Origin: Smittium mucronatum
Taxonomy: Eukaryota; Kickxellomycota; Harpellomycetes; Harpellales; Legeriomycetaceae
Direction: 5' to 3'
Length of the DNA stretch: 10,323 nucleotides
NCBI GenBank assembly: GCA_001953115.1
Contig: LSSL01000719.1
Location: forward strand, 1-10,323
Every line of letters starts with the position of its first letter. Position 1 is the first letter of the stretch. The notes below the pieces were generated by a model that was not told the origin of the DNA, ran no database searches, and saw only the letters and a program-made list of their open reading frames with translations. Below, piece after piece: positions 1 to 9,045 of the stretch. The position numbers and the translations under genes were made by a program.

Positions 1-540
1 CTTGTTCTTTGGATATTATTTTATATTTTTTGCTTATTGCAGATAGTTTATTGGCTAAAACTTTTGCCAGAATTTTTATAAATGTAGGTATAGGCGATAT
101 AACGCGGTGATTGTTTGGATCTTGAGGATTTCCTTTTTTAGGAACGGGCACCACTATGCTGGTCGGCATTATTTCGGGGATTTTTCCGGTGTCCCATATT
201 GTTCTTAAAATTTTAAAAATAATTTTAACCATTTTTGAAGTAGGCAAAATTTCGTTGCTGATCATTTTCCATATCTCATTTGGGATTCCATCGGTTCCAG
301 GTGATTTATTATTAGGTGAATCTCTTAGCGAAATAGTTATTTCCGAACATTTTATTGGTTAATTACATTCTGGGAAGGGTTCAACATCATAATCCAACAT
401 CGATTCCCACTTATCCGTGGCTCTACTGTTCCCAGCTGTATCCATTGCAAGATTTTTAAAATGGGTTTTCCAAATTCAAAAAAGGCTAAGGGAAGCAAAA
501 GAGTTTTTGTATATTAGTACCAAGTGACCACCTTTGGGGT
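1..540 (-). mobile_element. Decayed fragment of a non-LTR (LINE-type) retrotransposon reverse transcriptase
   Basis: The minus strand translates to the N-terminal half of a LINE-type reverse transcriptase. Near 303-275 it reads SPGTDGIPNE, the family's 'SPGxDGIPxE' block. It continues with a helix ending in WDTGKIPE, then VVPVPKKGNPQDPNNHRVIS (about 150-92), matching the usual 'IPKKGxxxDxxNYRPIS' block, and KILAKVLANKLS (about 73-40). The catalytic YxDD block would lie beyond the left edge. The same frame carries a TAA at 361-359. Upstream of it, segments such as IWKTHFKNLAMDTAGNSRA and KGGHLVLIYKN still look element-derived, but a further TGA near 475-473 separates them. The copy is therefore dead, at least here. 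It lies downstream of the Raptor gene in the same orientation. The family call is firm; the clade (Jockey, RTE, L1 or other) cannot be told from this piece. Confidence 0.8.
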
Positions 541-877
541 TTAAAGCTTTCAAAAAGTGCAAAAAATTAAAACTTTGTTTCAAAAAGAAAAATACAACCT
601 ATCCCTAAATTTTTAACCTTTTATAGTCTAGTGATATAAAAACGATATCGGTATTTTTATAATGTTAACATTGCTGAGAATTTAAATTACATCATTGGAT
701 AGAAATAAAAAAGTAAACCGACTTAAAACAATAATATATAAAACATATGAGGGCAGTAATTTTTTCTCAGAAAAAACTAACAATACAGATAATGAAATTT
801 TTTTGACTAGAAAAAAAAAGGGATTGATCTTTACAGCCATCACAAAGCAATAGAGATTAAGAAAAAAGAATTTAAAC
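541..877. other. AT-rich region downstream of the Raptor gene
   Basis: This 337-base stretch separates the Raptor stop codon from the retroelement fragment and should contain the 3' UTR and polyadenylation region of that gene. I see no convincing open frame. On the minus strand the first part after the stop is T-rich, and no exact AATAAA signal is obvious. Faint coding-like scraps near 541-660 on the minus strand could be more of the retroelement in a shifted frame, but I cannot support that. Confidence 0.5.
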
Positions 878-3800
878 TCAATTTTTTATCATATATATGC
901 TGCCATCTTCCAGAGCCATACTTAGCTGGGGAAGGTAAGGGTGAAAAGACACAGAGTTTATCGACCGGTCATCCATAGAAGCAGCAAATTCATATACATC
1001 CTTCGAAATGTCGGAATTCCATGTTGTAGTAGTAGAGGTAGGTGCTGCTGAATTGGATCTCAAGTTAAGAGCTGTAGGAGTTCCACCATAGGTCTCGGTT
1101 TGGTTATTTCCTGGAGTAGGTGGGGTTAGACCTGAACGACTGCGATACAAATTTAGGTGGCTAGAGCTTTTTTCAGGTTTCGGGTAAATTTTAAAAAAGC
1201 TCTCGTCAAGTATAATATCTTGTGACCCGGTAGAATCTGAGTTTGATGTTTTAATCTCGTTACTAGATAGATTTATAGGTAAAGAGGTATGGTTTTCAAC
1301 AAAACGATTACCGCGATATCCATTAATATGATTTTTATCTGAATATCCGAAATTCTCAACAAGTGACACAAATCCACCCATAGTATTTTGCTCTGAGTTA
1401 GATGACAAATCAGACAAGTCGAATTTTACCCCCAATGCTCTTAAATTATCAACTGATGATAAGTAAGAAGAATTTCCAAGAATCTTTGAGTATGGATTTG
1501 AATTTTTAGTATAATTAAGTGAATTTATTATTGGTTTGTTATTAAGAGCTTCAGGTTGAGGAGAGCTTCTTTGGGTGAAGTTAACATTAGGATACAAGCT
1601 ATCTTTTTCGTAGTAGTTCACAGGTGATGATGAATCAAATTCATTGGTGTTTGCTGACCCGAAGATGTTAAAGTTTGATCGGAACGATGTGAATAGCGAT
1701 TCGCTTGCTTGATAGTTTGACTCGGACAGTGACTGAAAACTACCTAAATTATTACCTGATGAGTTGTATAATTCTACGGAATAATTGTTGTTTGTTGCTA
1801 AAAATGTGGAATGCCTTTGGCCTACCATGCCTCTAAGAGATAAATCAAAAGTATTTTCGTTTTTGGATTTAAAGTTCAAAGCTAACTTTTTATTTCTAAT
1901 ATCCCAAACATACACAGAGCCAACAACAGAGGCAGAATATATGTTATTGTCATTTAGCTCCATGAAGAAGCTGGATTGTATTTGGTGGGGGTACATATCC
2001 CTCCATGACTGAACAAGAGAATTATTAGAGGATATTCTTAAGTCGTGTAATTTTACCACTCCGTCTGTACACCCCACAACAACTAAGTTGCCTTGATTTT
2101 CGACAGAAATGCTGCTTATATTACTGAATAAAAACTTGGGAGAAATTTTATTCGTCATTTGCTCTGAATCTAAATCCCATACGTTCACAACCTGGCTATT
2201 TTTTGATCCCACAAATAAATTTCCAGTGTGTTGGTTAAAGTCACTAACCACGCCACACCCGATATGTTGATCCGATGAATTTTCATTGAAAATACTTTGA
2301 ACAGAATTTTGCTGACCGACAGAGTAGCCCTTTTGAATTCTATTTATTCTATTATTGGTTTTTTGGAGAGGATTTATTACGACAAATGGGTTTTGACTTT
2401 TTTTGATTGGAGATACATTGGTTATACCCCTAAAGGTGGTTAAAAGTTCAGGAACAGGAAATTTTAAGGATTTTATGTCGAAGTTGCTATCTAGTAGTTG
2501 ACGTTGATGCTGTTCAATATCGTTTATAGATGGGGTTGGTGCATAGCTATTAAAAATGCGGATAACACCATCATCATATACGCTTAAAAGCAAGGTCCGC
2601 GACTCTGGATTCACCAAATGCAAATCCTTAACTGGAGAAAATATTTCTGAAGAGGGATTTAAAACATCAAATCTTGAAATAATATTTTTTGTGCTGTAGT
2701 CAATGACGCAAATGTCGCCTTTCTGGGATGCTATTAACAAATGGGGGTTTGTAGGGTGAAATATAGTACTCGTTGGTCCTGGAATAATATTAGGGGGAAG
2801 TAATTCTACTTTATTAACAAATTTAGTCATATAATGCTTTTCACGATATTCAGTAGAGATCTCAGTAAATTCTAATTGAATCTTTTTCTTCTCGGCTTTT
2901 ATTAAAAGCTCACTATTAGTTTCTGTATTAATACTTTGAACCAAATCTGATTCCAATATGTATGCTCCTTCCCAATCAAAAATCTGTGATATACCCAAAA
3001 AGGTTACTAGTTGTATTTTTGAGTATTCAATCCAAGTATCTTGAAGCTTGGTGACTTTAAGTTTCAATGCTTCAATTTCTTTATTCGCCAAACCCTCGTG
3101 GGATTGGTCAAACATGACCTCATCAGAGCTATTATTAAACAAGATCTTTTCACCCAAGTCATGCGTATTCATAGAAGGATCTTTATTTCTTAAATCATCT
3201 GATCCTTTGAGAGAATTCGGATCGAGTAAATTTTTAGAGTTTATCGACTGGCTAGGGTGTCTATTATCAGTATCAGACGATTTATTAAGACTTGAAGAAC
3301 TTGCTAAAGAGGAATTTGAATTACTGATATTGTTTTGTTTTTTATTAGATACATGGCTCCTTTTTGTCTTCAGAGTTTTTAAACTCAAAGTTGGCGGCGA
3401 AATCCCTGATAAAGTAGTATTGGTAGACCAATTATGAATATGATTGCTTAGATTAATCTGAGGTGTTAATATGAAATAACATGAACGTGTGTATGCCTGA
3501 AACATAAGATCAATAATACGCATAGAAGATTGCATAACATCGAGATGAGGGTCACTTGACAAAACTAGCAAAGTTTTATAAAATTTGACCATATAGTCAA
3601 CTACCACAGATGTACTATTTTCGAGGCTGGGATCAGTTTTTGAGGATCCTTGCAGAGGTTTAGATGGCTTATCAAGATAAAAGGAATCAGACCCCGTCTC
3701 CTCGCAAGATACAATTGCAATGGCTCGAATAAATTCAACAGTGTAACTGTGTATGATAGACAATCCTATTACGTTAACTACCTCTCTTCTAACCATTGGG

Positions 3801-6785
3801 CTTCCATCTTGTGAAATTGACAATAATGCTTCCCAGAGCATTATTTCAGTCCTGCGAGCTTTTTTAGCCACTTTGAGATTGTATGAATCAATGCCTTCAC
3901 CATTTTCCGATACCCTGTCGTTGTAAGGTTGGTTTGCTTGGGTTTTTTTCTCCTCGCGATCTGAAATATTATTATTTTGAGACTTGAATTTTGAGGGTTT
4001 CCCGAGATTAAGGTTGTTAAATGAGTTTTCCAAATCTTCTGAACTATTTTCATTAAACTTATAGCGCTGTTCCCAGACATTCCCGACCTTCATTTCTACT
4101 AAAATATCGATAAACTCATCTCTCTTTAAATTTTTACCCTCGGAAAGAACTCTGAGGCCCTTAAGCAGGGAACCGATTGCATGAACAGAAGCGTTTCTTA
4201 CTCGCTGCTCTTTGTGAAAGGCCAGGGGAATCAACAATTCTGAAATGTCCCTAACACTGGTATCATTTTCAATCTCAATTAACTTTTGCTTCAGATAGGG
4301 ATCTTCGATATCATTAATGTTTTGGTATTCCTGTTTACTGATATTAGGTCTAGAATTTTTCAAATATGAAGAAACTAAAGAATCTTTTTTAGCATTTATG
4401 ACACACTCGCGGTATGTAATTGACATCCACTGAGCTTCCAAATAATTATCGGTAATTGCGCTGAGTGTCAAAATAGCCCATATTTTTAGTTGAGCTAATT
4501 CAGGAGTTTCATCATCAGGACGTATCAGATGGGTATAAATATAATTGAGGCAGTCATCCTTGAAAACGGCGGCTTGAGCACTCTTTCCCAAGTTACAGAA
4601 CATACAAATAACAAAACAGGCGGCAGTGGACACAACGTTTAATGTTTTTATGTCTTTCAGTAGTTTAGTTTGTGTTTCGTCATTAATATGATTTTGTTGG
4701 TCTTTGACACTGGAGTCAGTTTCAATGCTATCAAGGGATTTGATTTTATCAGAAGCCACCTTCGAATCGCTTTGTAAAATATCATGATAGAACCTATCAG
4801 CTTCTGATGATGATTGGCCAAGATAATTAATAAAATAGCGATAGCCATCATTTTTCAAGAGCTCCTTAGAGCAATCGGGATCACCTGCGACAAGCTTAGC
4901 CCATACTAAAATTAAAAGGCCGGTAATCTCATTAGTAGCGCTCCCCAGTAATTTAACAATGAAGGGAGAGATTCCGATTGCATAGGCAAGATCAACGGCC
5001 CAAGGCCCTAATACGAGGAAGCTATAAAGTAAAGCCAATGCATTATGTCTATAATTCTGAGATAGCAAAACCTGCAATACAACGGGGAGCTCTAATGGGG
5101 GTTCAAGCCCGGATGGGGCACCCAGAGTCAAAGAACGAATACCACCTGCTCTTCTACCATCAACTTCAATTTCAGAATCCTTTGTGGACAAAGAATTAAC
5201 GGCGGATAAATGACAAACAACTATAGACTTTGCATGGTGGAGCCATATATCGAAGGCGTCTAATTGATTTAAGAAATACTTTGAGTGATCGTATTGAATT
5301 TTTTCGAGGTTCATTTTAGAGATAAGCTTTTTGGAATCTATAGAAGATTGAGAATCGAGATCATAACCCTGTACTGATTTCATGAATTGTTGAATACAGG
5401 AGTCGACTTCTAAATCCCAGGTTTCCCACTGAATGTGTAAATGTGTTGAAGGGAATTTAGGAAACGACACAGGATGGCAACCGTAATATCTTAATATCCT
5501 ATCAGACAATATGAAATTTCTACACAAAGAAGCGACCATAACGTCTTGTCTAAAGAGTTGACGAAAAAGATCCCTGGGCAATATATCCCAGGCTATAGTA
5601 TCAGTTATGGATGTGAAAATCCAAGTAAGTTCACCCAAAGGTGTTCGTCTTTCACGAGTTGTGCCAGGTATTTTAAAGCCAGCATTAAAAAGTTTTTTCA
5701 TTAAACCACCTTTTCTCATGGCATGAAATTTTAGAGCAGCCTCAATGGGATTTGTTAAACATTCGGTAAACAAATCGGTTGGGACTTCGGGATTTAGAGG
5801 AAGATCTTCAAATCTTTTAGTGGCACCAAGATGAATTTCATTTTTGTAAAGTGACAGAAAGTTAGGAGTCGAAGACTTAGTGTAGAATTTTTTATTTTCA
5901 GGATCCTTACTATTGAGTTGCAATTGTCTACGTTTATTGTACAAGATTTCGGTTTCCTTTGCCTTGATTTCGGCAGCTGCCTCAAAAGCCATTATGACAG
6001 ATTCTGAGTTTGAAATGTCCCAGACATAAAGTGCAGGACATCCGACCCATGTAGACAATTCTATTGCAGATAATGGGATGTATTGAGAAAAAGATTTATT
6101 GAAAACCCAAATATCGCCACCGGCTGAAGGCTTTGGCACGCCATGGCCGTTGTAATGAAGTAGCATTCTGTCATCCTTTATTTCTTGGCGGACATGAGAT
6201 ATGAGCCTCTTAAATTCTTCGTATGCAGGATCTAATGCAGCTCGGAAGTGGGTGGTTTTTGATATTTCTGAATATGATAGTTGAACACTATTACCTATTC
6301 TTTCTAAAGGGGACTTAACTTTAGGTGCTTTTCCTTTGGAATCTTCATTGGCATACGCCTTTTCCTTAAAAGAACGAGGGGCAAATTCATCAACAGCTTT
6401 GAAGGGATCAATACCAGCTTCTATTATGGGAGTATCTTCAGGGCGATATAAATCTGGAGGATCAGTACCAATATTTAAGCATAAAGCTATGATTCCGAAA
6501 CTTGTTCTTGTTTTTTCTTGATTTCTCCATTCACCAACCTGAAGATGGGCTAGAGCTAAAGATCTAGGCTGGGTGTATATGTCATTGTAATTCGACAGAT
6601 GGTCAGGATCTAAAGGAGATACATTTTTGATAAGGATAATGCGACGATATCAATGTAGAAGTAAAATAACCAAAATCTCAATCGAAAATTAAAAGAAACG
6701 AAAAATCTAGAAAAAGAAAAAGAAAAAGAAAATAAATACCCGAATCTTTATTGAAAGTGGAATCTGAAGGCTCTGTTAAGTTCAT
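878..6785 (-). CDS. KOG1: Raptor / Kog1 / Mip1, scaffold subunit of TOR complex 1 (two coding exons: 6785-6740 and 6609-878)
   Basis: Raptor binds TOR kinase and presents substrates to it in TORC1 at the vacuole/lysosome, coupling nutrients to growth. The model has 1,925 residues; known relatives are about 1,300-1,560. Residues ~40-330 are the caspase-like N-domain: CLNIGTDPPD, then LLHYNGHGVPKP (His171), IWVFNKSFSQYIPLS and VWDISNSE (Ile214 where relatives have Cys). Residues ~520-1080 are the HEAT-type solenoid, with the very typical LPVVLQVLLSQNYRHNA, LGPWAVDLAYAIG and VWAKLVAGD blocks, followed later by VRNASVHAIGSLLKG and VRREVVNVIGLS. Residues ~1085-1200 are a Ser/Asn-rich linker. WD40 blades run from ~1300 to ~1635, with the last blade at ~1895-1925. 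About 240 Ser/Asn-rich residues sit before that last blade. The start is the ATG at 6785, which follows an in-frame TAA and joins through a phase-1 intron to conserved sequence. A start at 6166 would lose half the N-domain. Family assignment is very secure; the first exon is inferred. Confidence 0.96.
6610..6739 (-). other. Inferred 130-nt intron of the Raptor gene
   Basis: On the minus strand the large Raptor frame is conserved up to about 6609 and meets an in-frame TGA at 6651-6649. A donor GTATTT at 6739 and an acceptor CTTTAG ending at 6610 join 46 nt of upstream ATG-initiated frame to it in phase 1, giving the codon GAT across the junction. A plausible branch site CTTAT has its adenine at 6631, 21 nt before the acceptor. 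A run of four CTTTTT-like units (about 6733-6711) lies right after the donor instead of just before the acceptor. It ends in CTAG, a possible but very short alternative intron end of 33 nt that leads into stop codons and is unlikely to be used. Confidence 0.7.
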
Positions 6786-6813
6786 TTTCACAAACTTGAT
6801 ACAAAATACCCAT
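6748..6813 (-). promoter_or_regulatory. Possible upstream ORF overlapping the Raptor start codon
   Basis: An ATG at 6813-6811 lies 28 nt before the modelled Raptor start (6785), in another frame. It opens a 21-codon reading frame that ends with TAA at 6750-6748, inside the first coding exon. If the transcript begins upstream of 6813, scanning ribosomes would meet this ATG first, and it could lower or condition Raptor translation. If transcription starts between 6813 and 6785 it has no role. No transcript end is visible in the sequence. Confidence 0.3.
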
Positions 6814-7071
6814 TCAAAATGAGTAAATTAGATTGTTGAATAAAGTTTTTGATCGAGGAAAATGATTTTGAACCTGGACAGAATATAAAGGTATAACAAC
6901 TATTGAACAGAATAGCGCAGAGTTTACGAGATTTCAGAACTACTAAGAACACATAAACAGCCCAAATATAAACTGTTTTTTATATGTAAAATACCTAAGC
7001 TTGGGCAATTTAGGCTTTCTGGTCCGTCACTTTGCTTGAGCTTTGAGGAAATGAGGGCTAATAGTTAACAT
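6786..7071. promoter_or_regulatory. Upstream region of the Raptor gene
   Basis: This is the sequence between the modelled Raptor start and the receptor-like tract, and it should hold the promoter and 5' UTR. On the minus strand a TATA-like TTTATATT lies at about 6886-6879, some 95-100 nt before the ATG. I find no other recognisable element and no convincing gene. Confidence 0.35.
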
Positions 7072-8100
7072 TCAAGTGCCACAACGTTGCACAAATCTAA
7101 ACCTTGAATTTTGGATCCTGGAATTGGATAACCATTCCTTCCATCCAAAGGGACTATCTATATTTTTCATGTGATACAGCATGCGCTCGACAATTGGCCC
7201 TGATCTGAACAGCCCGATTTATGATTCATGCCAATATATTTTCTATTCACACACCCAATTATTTGATGTCTCTGATCATGTGTGCCAATTCTATATAGAA
7301 ACCATACCCAATACTGTAGCAGTGCCAATGTTATCTGAGGTTATAGCTCCAATGAAACTCAGCTACTTAATGAAATCGGTGCCAAAGGCACAAATAAAAG
7401 GGGAGATGCCGCTCAGAGCCAGCATTATCTTATCTCGAATTTATGTCAATGGCTCTCGAGGTGTTGCGCGTACTCCTACTTGCTACAATCTGAAAGAATA
7501 TTCATTGCTTAATACGCTCAATCCAATAGATTGCTATTTTTAGGAACCAGAAAGCCATGGCAACAATAGTATTGGCCATCGAATGGCTGCAAAGATTAGT
7601 TAGCCGACAACTGTAAAGTGTAAGGACACCAAACACCAAAACATTATTGGCAGTCATACAGGCCAATAGTATAACCAAAAATAAATTCAAAAACATGATT
7701 ATACTCGAGAATAATAAACCTAAAAACGAATGTCGCTAATCTTTTCGGGGCCAGGTGTCAAAAAACTGCGTTCATTTTTCAGCTGTTTAATTGCATGATT
7801 CCTAAAGCTGAATAGTAAAAGGGCTAATCTACACATCACCAAATAGAATTTGAGATGATGAAACAAAAAGGCCAGCAGGGAAATAATATTCTCTCTTATG
7901 GTTGAAAGCCATTTCTACAGTTATTAGAAAGACTAATGTTGGGACTATATTAATATATTCCATTCTCATCGGTTGTATTTTCTCACAAGAGTTGGTTTTT
8001 CAGTGATTCGGATGCCAAACTTTAAAATTCTGTTGATGGAAATAGCAAATTTGTCCGCGCTAGAAATTACAAAATTCGTTTCCTTGTTTAAAGCCCAAAT
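7072..8100 (-). pseudogene. Broken coding tract resembling a fungal seven-helix (possibly RGS-linked) receptor
   Basis: No single frame is open, but consecutive minus-strand pieces read like one membrane protein. Piece 1 (8100-7966) contains NRILKFGIRITEKPTLVRKY. Piece 2 (7914-7720) has a hydrophobic stretch, then RLALLLFSFRNHAIKQLKN and TPGPEKISDIRF. Piece 3 (7735-7502) starts in the neighbouring frame with LGLLFSSIIMFLNLFLVILL and ends with a second hydrophobic helix and WIERIKQ. Piece 4 (7440-7294) has IRDKIMLALSGISPFICAFG, a TAG, then NIGTATVLGMVSI. Piece 5 (7218-7072) has ERMLYHMKNIDSPFGWKEWL. The order of helices, the basic 'RLALLLFSFR' loop and the 'IRDKIMLAL' motif recall fungal receptors that carry an RGS domain. 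Pieces 1 and 2 can be joined in phase by a 72-nt intron (7986-7915, GTGAGA...CTGTAG). Pieces 2 and 3 overlap and look like a one-base loss in a T run near 7726-7722. Stops at 7504, 7365, 7293 and 7221 argue for a pseudogene. Function is inferred from pattern only. Confidence 0.42.
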
Positions 8101-8358
8101 CTACATGTCTTAACAATCTGGCTAAAAAAAGCGAGAGGATTTGACTTGAATGAAAAAATACTATTGATCGGATATATAATTTTGTTAAAAAGACTCGGAT
8201 ATTCTTGATTGCTAACTTTTTGATTTTTACTATTTTTTTCGCATATTTAATAAAGTTTGCGATTTTTTAATTGATAAATCATAAAATAAATTATATTGAT
8301 TGAAAAAAATCAAGTATATTTGAGTCAATTTTTTTTTTAAAAAACCAAACATTAATCT

Positions 8359-8408
8359 ATGTGTCAGGTTAAGTAAAAAAAAACCAATAGATAATTTTTA
8401 AATCGGTA
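8359..8408. repeat. Diverged relative of the foldback-element core
   Basis: TATGTGTC (8359-8366), followed after three bases by TTAAGTAAAAAAAA and about 43 bases on by ATCGGTA (8402-8408), parallels the sequence at 8864-8910. There the same three blocks occur in the same order with almost the same spacing. The left half is not recognisably palindromic here, so it would be a degraded copy. Low-complexity A runs contribute to the match, but TATGTGTC and ATCGGTA do not. Confidence 0.35.
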
Positions 8409-8432
8409 CAAGTTAAAAAATGTTTTAACTTG
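8409..8432. repeat. Small perfect hairpin
   Basis: CAAGTTAAAA and its exact reverse complement TTTTAACTTG flank a 4-base loop, AATG. It is a 10-bp perfect stem. Because the region is so AT-rich it may be chance, but the C and G positions also pair. Confidence 0.5.
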
Positions 8433-8684
8433 ATAGCAAAAATTATTCCAAAGGTATTTATATTTTAAATTAATGCAAATTTATTAGCCCCTAATCTCAA
8501 AATTTTCACTTTTAACCACACAAGGGTGGGTATAATGATTTATATTATGTATATTTTTGAAAAAAAAAAAAGATCAAGAATATGAATACGCGATTTATTT
8601 ATAAGCCTATATCATATAACCTTTATTGAATCCAAAATTTACAGAATTATTCCAACAAAATCTATCCGCTCTACGGGAATCAAA

Positions 8685-9045
8685 ATATAACTAAATTTTC
8701 GAGTATAAATTCTCTTTTTCAATGGAAAATTTAGTCTTTTTTAAATCTTGTTTGCCAATATTATTTTTTTCAATATAAAAACTTGGAATTTTTGCCATTT
8801 TTTTACTTGGTTTGATTAAAAATTTACCAATTTGAACCTATATTGATATTTTTTTACTTAGTTTATGTGTCGAATTAAGTAAAAAAAATCGATTTAGATA
8901 TACATCGGTAAATTTTTAATCAATCCAAGTAAAAAAAATTTAAAAAAATCTATAATTAGAATCGAAAAATAAACAACATTCCATAATTAAAATAAAAAAA
9001 TATTAAATTAGCCATTTCTCGGGAGAATTTATACCCACAAAATTT
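8685..9045. repeat. Imperfect foldback element (possible MITE-like repeat), outer extent
   Basis: A strong inner palindrome (8798-8937) is flanked by outer arms that also resemble each other in inverted orientation. The left side around 8697-8713 has GAGTATAAATTCTC; the right side around 9020-9033 has GAGAATTTATACCC. Between these and the core, matches such as AATGG / CCATT and AAATTTAG / CTAAATTA-like blocks recur at similar distances. There is no internal gene. Size (about 360 bp) and symmetry suit a non-autonomous foldback or MITE, but I could not define target-site duplications and the outer ends are approximate. Confidence 0.4.
8798..8937. repeat. Long inverted repeat with short loop (core of foldback element)
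   Basis: The left arm from 8798 and the right arm ending at 8937 pair along about 66 bases. The first 31 positions (8798-8828 with 8937-8907) pair with one mismatch and include ACTTGG with CCAAGT and TTGATTAAAAATTTACC with its exact complement. The middle is less perfect. Near the tip ACTTA (8856-8860) pairs with TAAGT (8876-8880), leaving a loop around ATGTGTC (8865-8871). The mixed-base blocks make this more than an AT-composition effect. Confidence 0.75.

Larger units (their letters stand above)
8101..8684. other. AT-rich stretch without a gene
   Basis: Dense A and T runs, with stops in all frames. It holds a small perfect hairpin (8409-8432) and a motif near 8359-8408 that resembles the core of the foldback repeat further right. 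No coding signal, RNA gene or promoter could be supported. Confidence 0.6.

Noticed and set aside
156..362. 68-codon plus-strand open frame
   Set aside because: It is antisense to the reverse transcriptase fragment, whose minus-strand translation carries the recognisable motifs.
3048..3437. 129-codon plus-strand open frame
   Set aside because: It is antisense to the Ser/Asn-rich linker of Raptor; Ser/Asn/Leu codon composition keeps the opposite strand open, and the protein matches nothing I recognise.
878..6785. Possible horizontal transfer or bacterial caspase-like protein
   Set aside because: Full Raptor domain order (caspase-like, HEAT, WD40) and a spliceosomal-type intron mark an ordinary eukaryotic TORC1 gene.
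7181..7543. 120-codon plus-strand open frame
   Set aside because: The product shows no domain, signal or motif I recognise. The minus strand over the same bases gives membrane-protein-like segments in consecutive pieces, so I treat it as a shadow, though with limited certainty.
7502..7696. 64-residue two-helix membrane protein on the minus strand as a stand-alone gene (a four-helix MARVEL-type protein was considered)
   Set aside because: The frame is open well upstream of that ATG (to 7735) and continues in sense from the neighbouring frame's IRF end, so it is better seen as one piece of the larger receptor-like tract.
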